Part shown: positions 1-11,166 of the stretch, one piece after another | Position numbering within the stretch: the stretch's first letter is position 1 | How the letters are laid out: each line of letters begins with the position of its first letter | Assembly (NCBI GenBank): GCA_026018925.1 | Contig: JAKSZU010000016.1 | Span: 32,297,377-32,361,376 of the forward strand | Direction of reading: 5' to 3' | Length of the DNA: 64,000 nt | From: Tupaia tana | Lineage: Eukaryota > Chordata > Mammalia > Scandentia > Tupaiidae | The notes under the pieces: generated by a model | What the model saw: only the letters and a program-made list of their open reading frames with translations | Databases searched by the model: none | Told to the model about the DNA's origin: nothing | Position numbers and translations under genes: made by a program

Positions 1-340
1 CTCAGTGCTTATAACAAGGTCTGACACATAATAAGCATTTGGGATACATTTAAAGCATAACTATTATGCAATGATTCCAAAACCTTTACCTCTTGCATGA
101 CCCTTCCCATGATTTCCTTTCTCCTTTCACTCAGTAAACTGTATAGGGAACACTACTAAAGCCACTAGGGACTCCTTCAACTCCTTATAAACTTACAAAC
201 TTCTCTGCATCCACACCCGCACTAGAACCTACCTCCATCATTAGCTTATTTATGGACAGTATTTTCAACCTCTCTGTTCCAGTAATTATTTTCATCTATT
301 TTAAATATGCTCAATCCCATCTTTTAAAAACCTTCCTTTC

Positions 341-482
341 GGGGGCTGGCAGGTGGCATAGTAATTAAGGCACTGAACTTCCATATGGCCGACCGTGGTT
401 TGAGTCCTGGACCTGGCGGCTTCTCTCTCCCTCTCCTCCCTCTCTGGTCAAATTTAAAAAATAAGTAAATAAATAAATAAAA
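341..482 (+). mobile_element. SINE-B
   Basis: Short SINE: A box TGGCATAGTAA, B box GGTTTGAGTCC, then CCTGGCGGCTT, a CT-rich segment, CTGGTCAAATTT and an (AAAT)n tail. Confidence 0.85.
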
Positions 483-500
483 GTCAAATAATTCTGTCAT

Positions 501-650
501 GGCCTGCTGGTGCCATGGTTGTTAAGGCACTGGACTCTCATATGGCCAACCACAGTTCGAGTCCCAAATCCAGCAATGTGAGAATAGGTCCTGTGTGTCC
601 AAAATCCCAGGAGCGGAATAGAGGAGGAGAAAATGCAGCATTATCACTTT
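501..650 (+). mobile_element. SINE-A/C, 3' truncated
   Basis: GGCCTGCTGGTGCCATGG start, B box AGTTCGAGTCCC, then GTCCAAAATCCCAGGAG and GGAGGAGAA. The CT-rich 3' third is missing. Confidence 0.75.
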
Positions 651-1111
651 CAATTAAATATTCTATAAGTATTCCACTCTATCACATCCAGCTTATCTTA
701 TTATATCATCCTATCACAATACCTTACTGGCCTCCCCACAAAAACCTCTGTCTCATTTTTTTGGCTGATATCTCTGTCATTTGCCCAATTCTTCAGACAT
801 TATAGTTAAGTGGTTTTCCTCAAGGTCCCAGAGGGTCAAGGGTCACTGGAGTGGGGGTAGCCCAAGACTTGTGTATAACTAGCTAGGGTTTGTGTTTCCT
901 TTCTTCAGTTTTTCTTTTTGAACACAGAGTTCCATATTTAATCAAATCCGATAACCAATAATTCAGTCTGTATTTTGTGAACTATGAATACTTCCATATT
1001 GTCTCACTTTCTGTGTTATCTGTAGGCGAATAAACAAATTTCAGCCGAAATAAATATTTATAACCCACTTACAAATTCCCAGGCATTGTGTTTGGCTATT
1101 TTTCAGATGTT

Positions 1112-1288
1112 CTTTTTTTAAAGATCCATTTATTTATTTAATTCCACTTGTTATTATTATTTTTTGATTTGAGCAGAGAGAGACAGAGAGAGAGAAAGGG
1201 AAAGCAAGCCACCAGGCCTGGGACTTGAACTGTGGTTGGCCATGTGGGAATTCAGTGCCTTTATCTACCATGCCACCTGCCAGCCCCT
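1112..1288 (-). mobile_element. SINE-B
   Basis: Minus copy ending in GGGGCTGGCAGGTGGCATGG when inverted. It overlies 'TTTTTCAGATGTTCT' on both sides (about 1100 and 1290), a likely TSD. Confidence 0.88.
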
Positions 1289-1729
1289 ATTTTTCAGATG
1301 TTCTGATTCAGGATTTTTTAACAAACTTATAGGGTAGATATTATGGGTTCCATTTCCCAGGTAAATTAATGACAGACTATTTTTCCTTTCTCTTCTACTT
1401 CATTTCCCTTTTCCATTTTATAGTCAAACAGCAAAACTGGGCTTAAACGTAGTCTTTTTGATTTAGACAATGAAAAATTATATAGCATTCCTGTATTTCC
1501 TCAATTCTAAAGAATTTTAGGGTCAAATACTCAGAAGTGGTAATGTATTGGGAATAATAGTTCTTATTCCTTCAACGCACTATACAATTATTTAAACATT
1601 AAAAATAACCTTTTTATTTAAAAATAAAGCTATTCGCCCTTCTGTAAAAAATATTTGTTTTACTATTATTATACTTTGCATTGTGTGTCTGGCCCATTTC
1701 TATTTACCATACCACACAATAATTCTAAC

Positions 1730-1935
1730 TTACACTTGTATAGTACTTCACAGAATGTGTCCTATGCACATTATCGAACTTGATTGTTACAACTCTGTAA
1801 GGTGAAAGGCATTATTAGTCCCATGTAATGAGGGCTCAGAAAGAGGAAGGAGTTTGTCTAGAGTTACAACATTAGTAAATCAATGGGCTAAATTCAGTAC
1901 TCCAGGCACCAAATTCAGCTCCTGTTCTACATCAC
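1730..1935 (-). mobile_element. MIR
   Basis: Inverse MIR order: CTTCACAGAATGTGTCC, AACTCTGTAAGGTGAAAGGC, CATGTAATGAGGGCTCAGA, TTTGTCTAGAGTTACAAC and CCAAATTCAGCTCCTG. Confidence 0.65.
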
Positions 1936-4444
1936 TGCTCCTTGATTCTCTAAGACATGTTTTCAGTCCTCTTCTGATCATGTTGATGTCTGCATGGAGC
2001 TGTTCCCTTTCTTGGCCAGTGTTTCTTATGATGAATAATATATAGATGAGAAGGCTAGGGTTAGTCAAAAAGTTTCATTTTGTTTTGTTTTCCATCAATA
2101 AAAGGCTAATTTATGTGGAATTTGGGATGAACTGGTTTCAGCTCTGTTCAATTAAACTAGTTGGGTTTTTCATATAGTTTTAAATGGCTTGGCAGGACAA
2201 ATGAATCAAGACATTATTTATAGCCTACCATGAATGACATAACATGTAAAAAAATATGTAAGCAAAAATAGAGGCATTATTTTATAAATCAGTTAAAAAT
2301 GGCATGAATATGTCCTGAAGGCAACAGGTATCCTGTCAATGTCTGAATTAATGAATGATTTAGAACTTACAACTTCAGCTCAAAGTTTTATTTCTAATTA
2401 TGCTAACCATAACATCCAAACTCAGTTACCTCTGAGACTAAAAGAGGGAGATATCAGTAATACCACATAATAGACATAAATGGGGTAGTCCCAGACAAAC
2501 CCCGACATATGATAAATCTACCTACATACTACTGAAATACCTTCATTTAATAAAGAGGTTAAATCAAATTAAACTTGAAAAAAAATCCAGAAAATGTAGG
2601 AAAGGATGAATGAGGATGCTAATAATATATGGAAAGTAAAATTTCTAAATAAAAATTTCTTTCCAGATTTTCATTCACATTATCTGAATGCCCACCAGAA
2701 TAAAAACACAGAGACATCCTACAATCATAAAATAATTTCTCATGTGCATTTCCCAGAAAGCAACTAAGCAACAATGGTTTCAATTACTTAAACAATACGG
2801 CTAACACCATGTTTGAATGGCATGAAGCCAAAACCGGGGGACAACATGAGCTTTCAAGGGTTAAAATAAAAGAACAGCACTTTGGAGTAATGCTAAGAAT
2901 TGGGGCAAGCAGGAGAGCATTTACAGTGGATTACTAAGCTTCCCAATTCACCAAAGAGGTAAAGTCCAGCAATATAAGACTCCTTTGTAGCTAACTAAAA
3001 ATACATTGTCAGTGGATTTGTCCAGTTTTATGTATAAGCAATACTTCTTTCACCTGAACTAATACTAGTAGTCATATAAGCCCCTTATTGCCATGTGCTG
3101 CATTTTTTTTGCTAATCTTCAAGGATTTAGCTTCTTTGCCACATACCTCAGGGCACCAACTGATAAAGCTCTAACTCTCCATTTTTCCAGGACACCAGCA
3201 GTGCGGCCTTGCAAAAAATGAAAATCGCTCAAGAGATTTAAAGGGGAAATTTATTTTTAAAATCCTGACTTGAAGCAAAGAGGTGGATTTTTAAAAAGCT
3301 TATCTATAAAGAATCAGTTTAAATTTAAATTCTATCTTGGAACTCTTTCATGCATTCCAGCTTTAAAGTTTATCTTTTGACAGGGACTTTCTGCAAAGGT
3401 AATGGGCAGCTTTGTCAATATAATCTGTCTAAGTTTATTTTTTTATTTTTTAATGCTAAATTCCTTTTATTTAAAAAAAAATATATGTATATATATATAT
3501 ATGTACTAGCTAGGGTAGCAGCAAGTTCAGCAAGCACTAGTTCCGATTCTCATCTATGCTGATATGTCAGGAAAAGAAACCAATCAACGGTATTGATGAA
3601 ATGCTGAATTTAATCACCTAACAGTTTGGAAGCTGAACTATGACTGGGAACTCTCTTGTTCATCTTAGCAATTGCAGTCTTTATATTATTTCCATTTAGA
3701 AACACAGTCTAACTAAACACTGATAAACAATTTTAAATATTAAAAAGAAAGTCAGAAGAAGATAAATGATCGTGGTTAAGTATAACAAGTGGTACCAGCG
3801 TAGACAACTAAATCAGACCTCGGGTTTTCAGTTAAGTGCTCAGAGTTCATTCACATGAAGGCTGGGAGGTGGCCTTGGGTAAACTTCTACAAATGCAAAC
3901 ATACTTATTTAAACATTAAGTTACTGGTTATCTCTTAAAACAGAAAGTTTTATGAGAAATATTAAGAAGAGTCTTTTCCCCCTTTAATGCTGGTCCATTT
4001 TATTTACTAAAAACCCTTTATTTCACTAGTTATGATAGCAAGTGAGAACATACTGGAAATGAGACTATGTTATTTTAAACAGAAAAGAAGAAAGATGAAA
4101 GTCTTTTGTTAAAAGCACAAACCAGTGAGAGTATTTATTGTTCTCTAAAGAACAAGCTGTTTAAATTCAACAAAAAGTTATTTGGGAGCAAATCCTAAAG
4201 GATTTGGGGATAGATTAAAGAAACATTACAAATTTTAATTGTTCTGATTATTCAAGTCTTTAAAGCTCAGGACATTCTTTTCCTGTTTTTTAAAACATGG
4301 AAGTTAAACAGGATCTCTATAAGGTCCCTTCAAGGACTAAAATTTTATAAAATCATGGTGTTACCTTACTCTACAGGGTTAAACCATTCTGACTCATTAG
4401 CACTCTGTCAGTTAGATGCACCGAAGGAGACTGAAGTGACTGAG

Positions 4445-4660
4445 AGAGTGTTTTGGGCAGTAAAGAATACGGGCTTTGGTTTGACAGACCTGGGCCAGGT
4501 CACAGCTGCAGCAAGATACTGAAACTTTCTGTGTACAGTTTTCTAAACTGTAAAAGACCACCACCATCAAAATCTCAGAGGTATTGAGAGAATCAAATCA
4601 TTGAATTTTGGCCAGGCCGGGCACTTGTATGAACTCAGTAAGTGATAGCTGTTGGTGTAA
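4445..4660 (+). mobile_element. MIR
   Basis: AGTAAAGAATACGGGCTTTGG, AGACCTGGGCCAGGTCAC, AGTTTTCTAAACTGTAAAAG, AGGTATTGAGAGAATCAAAT, GAACTCAGTAAGTGATAGC: nearly full length. Confidence 0.82.
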
Positions 4661-5164
4661 TTTACTACTCAAGTTAGTTTATTCAATAGCCAGTGTGAGC
4701 TCAGACAAAACAACCTATCAGCCAACAAAATAAAATTTTGGAACGCCTTTATAGAATTTGTGGGTTTCCCACTATAAACTTTCAACTATCCATGGATTGG
4801 TTACCAACATTATTGGTTGGTTGTTAGAAAACTCCAAACTGTCAGCCATCTACTCATCTTAAATAAATGACACAAACTAATCTCTTAGTTTTTTTTTTTT
4901 TTTTTTAATGAGAAGGTCCTTTATACCAAATATCCTTAGAGAAGGAATGAAACTATTATTTTTAAGCAGAATAAATTCATAAATTTAATTTAAAGTTATT
5001 ATATTTATAAATTCTTACTTTCATTTTTTCATATACTTCTTCCAAAAAACACTATCAGTGGTAAATTTTAACCAAAGTAATCCTGGATATTCATCTAAAC
5101 CCCAAAGATCCATAGTTTGAAATCAGTTGTCATGCAACAACACACTGACACGCACAGAAGCAAT

Positions 5165-5384
5165 TTATTTTTTTTTTAATTTGCTATAGGGCACATGCAC
5201 TTGCTGGAAAGAGACAGGAGAGAGGGAGATGGCCACACCACAATCCCTTTTCCTCCATTCTTCTCTTGGGATTTTGGGCACACATGCACACGCACCTGGC
5301 ACATTTTTCAAGCTGTCAGGTCCATGATCCAAAGCACAGCCATATGGGATCCAGTCACCTTAACCACGAGGTCAAGGGTTGTCT
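5165..5384 (-). mobile_element. SINE-C
   Basis: The plus strand shows TTGCTATAGGGCACATGCAC, TTCTCTTGGGATTTTGGGCA and CATATGGGATCCAGTCACC, the inverse of the SINE-A plan but with the 'CATGTGGGATCC' version of the anticodon arm. Confidence 0.75.
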
Positions 5385-5450
5385 CCAAGAAACAAAAATT
5401 TAATTGCCCTGACATGTACTATTATTACTGCTAATACAACTATGGCTGTT

Positions 5451-5566
5451 TTTGTTTTTGTTTGTTTGTTTGTTTGTTTTTGAGAGGTTTTTCGCTATAG
5501 GGCATGTGCGCTCGCCAGACAGACAGAGAAAGACAGAGAGACAGAAAGCGAGAAATCACCCCCCAC
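5451..5566 (-). mobile_element. SINE-A, 5'-truncated, with TSD
   Basis: Only the 3' part of SINE-A remains (GCTATAGGGCATGTGCGCTC to GAGAAATCACCCCC). ACAACTATGGCTGTTT flanks it at 5437-5452 and 5567-5582, so the truncation happened at insertion. Confidence 0.8.
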
Positions 5567-5614
5567 ACAACTATGGCTGTTTACAACTGTTCAACATAAT
5601 TTTAGCATGGTTTT

Positions 5615-5617
<3 letters not shown>

Positions 5618-5660
<43 letters not shown>
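5618..5660 (+). repeat. A43 homopolymer
   Basis: Forty-three consecutive A residues directly before the SINE target site at 5661. Probably an old retroposon tail that grew by slippage. Confidence 0.95.
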
Positions 5661-5663
<3 letters not shown>

Positions 5664-5670
5664 ACTTTGG

Positions 5671-5894
5671 GGGCTAGCAGGTGGTGCACTGGGTTAGGTG
5701 CTGGACTCCCATGTAGTCAACTGCAGTTTGAGTCTGATGGCTTGAAACTCACACTGGGCATGTTTGTGTGCATGTCCAAAATCCTGAGAGGATAATGGAG
5801 GAGAAGGGACTATGGGGTGGCCATCTCCCCTGTGATTTCTTACTTTCTTTTCCACAAGGGCACACATCCTATAGCAAAAATCTCTTAAAAAAAA
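5671..5894 (+). mobile_element. SINE-A/C with TSD
   Basis: GGGGGCTAGCAGGTGGTGCAC start; TSD GTTACTTTGG at 5661-5670 and 5895-5904. A segment after the B box is shortened. Confidence 0.82.
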
Positions 5895-5924
5895 GTTACT
5901 TTGGTTCTATTTTAAGTATGTGAC

Positions 5925-6112
5925 AGGTGCATACTGGTTGATGCTGCTACTTGGTAGGCTGAGGTCACATGGGAGGCTCAGGTTTGATTTCAGCCCACCC
6001 TAAAATGCAGGATGGAGGCACAAAGAGGCACATGGGTATGCTCTAAGCTATTTGGGAGGCTGAGGCAAGGGGATTACAACTAGTAAAGACTTAGTTTTAA
6101 GGAAACAAAAGT
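5925..6112 (+). mobile_element. Dimeric 7SL-derived SINE, diverged
   Basis: The first unit has GCTACTTGGTAGGCTGAGG and CTCAGGTTTGATTTCAGCCC; after ACCCTAAAA a second unit has CTATTTGGGAGGCTGAGGC and AGTAAAGACTTAG. This is the Alu-domain motif of 7SL RNA, twice. Same layout as the copy at 14440. Confidence 0.7.
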
Positions 6113-6205
6113 GACAAATGAGACTCCTAATTTTAACTAATGCAGCTAATGCTCATCACTGCCCATGAACTAAAAGCTTGCCTATTACTTATTTCACTTA
6201 CCTTA

Positions 6206-6231
6206 TTTATTTATTTATTTATTTATTTTAA
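6206..6231 (+). repeat. (TTTA)n
   Basis: Six TTTA-type units; the A-rich tail side of the U6 retropseudogene. Confidence 0.85.
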
Positions 6232-6245
6232 CAGTTATCAATTAA

Positions 6246-6335
6246 ACAATATGGAATGCTCACGAATTTGTGTGTCATCCTTGCTAATCTTTTCTATATC
6301 ATTCCAATTTTAGTGTGCTGCCAAAGCAAGCACAC
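6246..6335 (-). pseudogene. RNU6: U6 snRNA retropseudogene
   Basis: On the minus strand the copy begins GTGTGCTTGCTTTGGCAGC, continues through ACTAAAATTGGAA and AAGATTAGCA, then GGATGACAC and AAATTCGTGA, ending CATTCCATATTG: U6 from 5' end to 3' end. About 14 nt in the middle (the segment following ATTAGCA in U6) are missing, as are a few bases near the 5' third. An (AAATA)n tail follows at 6206-6235, and CACTTACC-like sequence on both sides may be a TSD. Not expected to function. Confidence 0.88.
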
Positions 6336-6359
6336 TTACCCCTTTTTAATTTACTGTAG

Positions 6360-6620
6360 GAAAGTGTGGTAGTTAGGAATGTTGATTACAACATCTGATG
6401 GCCTGGGATGAAATTCTGACTCCCATTTAATCACTTAATAAATGTGTGATCTTAGGCAAGTTTATGGATTCCTCCAAGTCTCAGTTTCTCATCTTAAAGT
6501 TAATCATCATCATACTATCTACCTTTGAGGGTTACTATGATGTAAAGAGTTAAACTTATACAAAGTACTTAGTATGATGTTTAACACATAGTAATTACTC
6601 AATGTTAACTATCACTGCTT
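6360..6620 (+). mobile_element. MIR, full length
   Basis: GGCCTGGGATGAAATTCTG, GTGTGATCTTAGGCAAGTTT, CTCAGTTTCTCATCTTAAAG, TTTGAGGGTTACTATGATG, ACACATAGTAATTACTCAAT. Confidence 0.88.
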
Positions 6621-6859
6621 TTCTGTTTTTATTGTTGTTATCACCATCTCTACTTTAAAAAGGAAATACTAAAGCTAAAAAATTTGTCCTGTCTTACTCT
6701 AGGTCTGCTGGGTTACAAAGCCCAAAGTTCCTTCCATTCATCAAACAAGTTCCTATTTAATTAAAGGTATTGATTATTGGTATTGATAAATGTGAGTAGG
6801 GATACCTGTAGCAACTTTATAAGCAGATAAATGTGGGACTTTTAGAAATATTAAAAATT

Positions 6860-7127
6860 GGGACCAGCAGTTGGCGTAATGGCTATGTCGCTGGACTCCC
6901 ACGTAGTCGACCGTGGTTCGAGTCCCGGACCCGGTGGCTTAAACTCACGCCAGGCGCGTGTGCGTGCGTGCCCAAGATTCCGAGAGGAGAATTGAGGAGA
7001 AGGGATTGCGGCGTGGCCATCTCCCCTGGGGGGTGATTTTCTGCTTTCTGTCTCTCTGTCTCTCTCTGTCTGTCTGGCGAGTGCACACGCCCTTACAGCG
7101 AAAACCTCTCAACAACAACAACAAAAA
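6860..7127 (+). mobile_element. SINE-A, full length
   Basis: Intact B box GGTTCGAGTCC and CpG-rich middle (CAGGCGCGTGTGCGTGCGTG). Near the family consensus, tail (CAA)n. TSD AAATTAAAA-like. Confidence 0.9.
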
Positions 7128-7412
7128 AAATTAAAACAGTGCTCTTGCTGGCTGGGCAATGTTCATAAGAACTGCTCCTATGAGTTAGCCAGGATGACAA
7201 GAAAGAGAATAAGATTATGGCATCCATTCTTTTGACTGATGACATTTTCTTGGGGCAGCTTAGCTACGCCTTATTTTTATTTATCCTTGTCTTATTTCTG
7301 TGGATATGTAAGAAAATTCTTATACAATATGTAACTCTATATCAGGTATACTTTTGCTTATTCATGTGGCCTGATAGTTGGGAATATTAAGTTGGATTGA
7401 AAAAAGAGAAGT

Positions 7413-7669
7413 AAGGACCAGCAGTTGGCAGAATGGCTATGTCACTGGACTCCCATGTAGTTGACCGTGGTTAGAATCCTGGACTTGGTGGCTTAAATTC
7501 ATACAGGTACATGTGTATGCGTGCCCAAGATCCCGAGAGGAGAATGGAGGAGAGGGGGTTGTGGTGTGGACATCCCCCCTGGGGGGTGATTTTCCACTTT
7601 CTGTCTCTCTCTGTCTTTCTGGCGAGCTCATGCACCCTATAGCAAAAATGCCTCAAATAAAAAAAGAAA
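7413..7669 (+). mobile_element. SINE-A with TSD
   Basis: TSD GAAAAAAGAGAAGT at 7399-7412 and 7670-7683. The B box is damaged (GGTTAGAATCC). Confidence 0.9.
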
Positions 7670-7959
7670 GAAAAAAGAGAAGTCTTAATGTTTACATTGA
7701 TATCCTTATTTCTGCTCTTCATCATGGCACTTCCGTGGGATGCACTACCCTTTATCCCTTCCTGTCTATATGAAGGACTAAAATGTAAAAGAATGCCAGA
7801 GAAGTAGACATTATTTTTAAAAACTGCAATGATAGCTGACTCACCTGTTCTAACACAGGTTAGTCAGTACAGTCCAATGAAGTAGCACATTCTAAGTTTC
7901 TACATTTTATAGGTTAATTAAAAGTGGAATAAAACTCCCCGTCATCATTACCACCATCT

Positions 7960-8072
7960 CCATTTACAGAAGAACATTTATTTACATGCCAGTTACAGTA
8001 CACCTTACATGTTATCTTATTTAATCATCGTAAGTAACTTGCTCAATTGCATAGAAATCAGGATGTCTAACC
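7960..8072 (-). mobile_element. MIR fragment
   Basis: ACATGTTATCTTATTTAATC followed by AAGTAACTTGCTCAATTGC, the inverse MIR core with an internal loss. Confidence 0.5.
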
Positions 8073-8135
8073 TTACATACAGTACCATTTATTATTTTCA
8101 AAGGTTTTATAATATAGCTCTTGTAAACTTTTACC

Positions 8136-8398
8136 TTTTTTTTTTTTTTTAAAGATTTTTGCCATTGGGCACATGTGCTCACCAGAGAGAGACAAATAGA
8201 GACACAGAAAGAGAGTGAGAAATCCCCTTCCAGGGGCTGGCCATGCTATAGTCTCTTCCCCTCTATTTTCCTTTAAGGATTTTGGGCACTTACACACATG
8301 CATATGGCGTGTTTTTCAAGACGCTGGTTCTGGGACTCAAACCAGAGAGTCAGCCATGTGGGATCCAGTGCTTTAAGCACTAATCACCTGTTGGTCCC
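8136..8398 (-). mobile_element. SINE-C
   Basis: T-run, GCCATTGGGCACATGTGCTC, AAGGATTTTGGGCACTTAC, CATGTGGGATCCAGTGC and CACCTGTTGGTCCCC on the plus strand. Confidence 0.8.
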
Positions 8399-8814
8399 CT
8401 ATCTTTTGGCTTTTATAAATTGTTACCTTTTGTCATTTATCTGATCTGTAGCATCAAAACTGACATGAAACTCATATCGTGCTATCAGTGAAATCTATAC
8501 TGGTAACTGGGCTTTTGCCTACCACCAAGGTAGGCCAAGGGACTCTTTTCCAAAGTCTGGTGGATGCTGTGGAAAGGAATGGACTGTTGTTGCAAACCTA
8601 ATCTGATGTGCTTCACTCATGTAACTTCTTAACAGCTGTTGAACCAACTCCATTGACTTTCCAATGTTAAGATAGTGATGAAAGTTACAGTACCCTGTTT
8701 GATTTACTGAGGACTCAGCCACCAAGTTACTAGGTACACATGGCTGATGGACTAACTGCTGCCAGGAAATATCCCTAACAATAAACATTTCAGAATATAA
8801 AGTGTGTCCATAGT

Positions 8815-8985
8815 AGAAGTGAATTTGCTCTTGATCTTGGACAAGTCACTCTCTCAGGCTCAGTTTCTCATCCATGCATGCCCAGCAATACCTGCTGGAC
8901 CTATGTCACAGGTATGTTGGAAGAGAAAACAAGGTAAGTGGAAGGGATGTAAAAACTTGACAATACTTTATAAAAAAGACATAAT
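8815..8985 (+). mobile_element. MIR fragment
   Basis: CTTGGACAAGTCACTCTCTC, GGCTCAGTTTCTCATCC, CAGGTATGTTGGAAGAGAAA match the MIR core onwards. Confidence 0.65.
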
Positions 8986-9224
8986 AATATAATGTTAAAA
9001 TAATTTAAAAATAGAAAGCAGAATTAAATTTCTGTATATTGTTACTTGTTAATGTTCAGTCACTGATATCAGAATTTCCATTCTACTTCTTCATATTTTA
9101 GACTGGCCAGGGGGATAAAATAAAGAATAAAGGTAGGCAGAAATATGTGAGTATGGCCATCACTGATATCTGCTAAGCTAATTTTTCTAGGTAGGTCTAA
9201 AGTTTAAAATATTGTAAATTATTG

Positions 9225-9472
9225 GGACCAACAGTTGGCGTAATGGCTATGTTGCTGGACTCCCATGTAATCAACCGCAGTTTGAGTACCGGACCTGGTG
9301 GCTTAAACTCACGCTGGGTCCATGTGCATGCGTGCCCAAGATCCAGAGAGGAGAATGGAGGAGAAGGGATTGCGGTGTGGCCATCCCCCTGGGGGAGGGG
9401 CGATTTCTCGTTTTCTGTCTCTCTCTTTCTGGCAAGCGCACAAAATCCTCTTCAAAAAAAGAAAGAAAAAAA
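9225..9472 (+). mobile_element. SINE-A, first of a same-site pair
   Basis: Starts GGGACCAACAGTTGGCG. TSD AATATTGTAAATTATT at 9209-9224 and 9473-9488. Its right TSD is also the left target of the next copy. Confidence 0.92.
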
Positions 9473-9491
9473 AATATTGTAAATTATTGGT

Positions 9492-9750
9492 GGGACCAGC
9501 AGTTAGCGTAATGGCTATGTTACTGGACTCTCATGTAGTCGACCATGGTTCGAATGCCGGACCCAGTGGCTTAAAACTCATGCCAGGCGTGTACGCGTGC
9601 GTGCTCAAGATCCCAAGAGAAGAATGGAGGAGAGGGGATTGCGGCGTGGCCATCCCCCCTGGGGGGTAATTTCTCACTTTTTGTCTTTCTGTCTCTCTCT
9701 GTCTGTCTGGCAAGCGCATGCGCCCTATAGCAAAAACCTCTCCAAAAAAA
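9492..9750 (+). mobile_element. SINE-A, second of a same-site pair
   Basis: Full-length copy starting GGGACCAGCAGTTAGCG, flanked by AAATTATTGGT (9481-9491) and AATTATTGGT (9751-9760), giving three copies of AATTATTGG around two SINEs. Confidence 0.92.
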
Positions 9751-10109
9751 AATTATTGGTAATAGATCTGCTGTAGGTCAACTATATCATATTTTATTAT
9801 GTGGAAAACTTACTGGGTATTATTGTGTAGCCAAGCACAAACAAAGAGGATGGCTTCTACAGAGTAGGGAAAGGATCCCTATGGAGCTCCATGGATGACA
9901 GAATGAATACTAGACACTTCTTTAGGAAGTTTCAAAGACATTTTCAAATCCTTCAGTCACTTATTATAAACCAAAGAATTGTGGACTGCAAAGCCAAGAA
10001 AGCAGAGGTCACATACTGTGCCCAAGGGACCAAGGTGTGTCCTACTTCCCACAAAAGTACAAGATCTGTAATAGTTTCTCTAGCTGTACTCTTATCAAAG
10101 TCTGGTTTG

Positions 10110-10305
10110 GTGCCGGCAGGTGGCATGGTGGTGAAGGCAGCTGGACTCCCATGTGGCTGACCACTGTTTGAGTCCTGGATCTGGCAGCTTGCTTTCTCAC
10201 TTTCCTTCTCTCTCTCTGATCAACTTCAAAAATATAAAATAAAATAAAGACAATGACTAAAATTAAATAAAAAGAATTCTTAAAAAAAAAAAAACTTCAA
10301 AAGAG
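10110..10305 (+). mobile_element. SINE-B with TSD
   Basis: TSD AAAGTCTGGTTT at 10098-10109 and 10306-10317. The family CT-rich block and GATCAACTT are present; the A-rich tail is long. Confidence 0.88.
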
Positions 10306-10757
10306 AAAGTCTGGTTTACTAACATGGGAAGACATTTCTGCTATATGGAATTGCTTTCTGCATACCAACCAGGCTGCCAGATCAGCCTAGATACTCAAGC
10401 TTAAACTCTAATTGAATTAAAGCAGAGAATGGAAGGAATAAAATAAGCAACTAAAAGTACTGTAGACACCCCAAACTCTAAGCACATCCCAAAACAGCTC
10501 ACCTAAAACAAAACCAACTTAGCAGTCTTTCCATAGACAGACATGGCGGTCCTCATCATTTAGCATGCTCTTAGAAAAAGAGATGCTATCTTTCTCAGGT
10601 TATCAACTATTTGGGGGCAAATTGTTACATAGTAGAGTTGATAATTAACAACTTACTATTCGCAGTTTAAGATTATAGACTTTTTAGACATGTCAGAGAT
10701 TACTATGGTTAATAAAGAGAATCTGTGATTAGATTCCTTCTGAGCTATGAATTTTTA

Positions 10758-10812
10758 AAAATTTTTTAATTATTTTATTTAATTTTATTTATTCATTCAT
10801 TTATTTTAATTT

Positions 10813-10865
<53 letters not shown>

Positions 10866-10947
10866 GCCACCAGGTCTGGGACTCAAACCATGGTTAGTCA
10901 TGTGGGAGTGTCCAGTGTCTTAACCGCCACGCCACCTGTTGGCCCCA
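10758..10947 (-). mobile_element. SINE-B with TSD and (AG)n expansion
   Basis: TSD TGAGCTATGAATTTTTA at 10741-10757 and 10948-10964. (GA)n of about 40 nt at 10818-10858 replaces the usual CT-rich block. It lies 160 nt beyond the TAF3 donor. Confidence 0.92.
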
Positions 10948-11160
10948 TGAGCTATGAATTTTTAACATCTTCCAGTGGACAGGAAGGGGACCTGAATTTG
11001 AGTTTTTAGTATTAACATTGTATTTCAAAACCTCATCACAAACACAGTCCCACTGGAGTTATGGGTCATTTATATCCAAAATACAGATCATTATTGCTGG
11101 CTTTGTTTACCTGTATTTTTCACTAGGACTTTGTTCAGATAGTGCCGAAAATGATAAACT

Positions 11161-11166
11161 GCTTAC
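11161..11166 (-). promoter_or_regulatory. TAF3: Splice donor of TAF3 exon 3
   Basis: On the minus strand GAAAAA is followed by GTAAGC, a good U1 match. The family protein continues after HEK with IKVEP, which is absent here: reading on gives VSSLSF and soon a stop. This places the exon boundary at the GT. Confidence 0.88.

Larger units (their letters stand above)
1..11160 (-). other. TAF3: TAF3 intron 3 (5' part), repeat-filled
   Basis: Sequence downstream of the TAF3 donor. No downstream TAF3 exon (none resembling the Cys/His PHD finger) was recognised on the minus strand. It holds SINEs, MIR fragments, a U6 pseudogene and one 7SL SINE, listed separately. The stretches 650-1110, 1300-1730, 1940-4440, 4660-5160, 7130-7400, 8990-9200 and 9770-10090 show nothing I recognise beyond AT-rich unique DNA and a short (TA)n tract near 3480-3505. 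Confidence 0.7.

Noticed and set aside
6860-6935. tRNA gene
   Set aside because: The A and B boxes belong to a SINE; the sequence does not fold into a canonical cloverleaf with a proper acceptor stem and anticodon loop.
9225-9750. Tandem SINE pair as a CRISPR-like or satellite array
   Set aside because: Only two diverged units with retroposon tails and target duplications.
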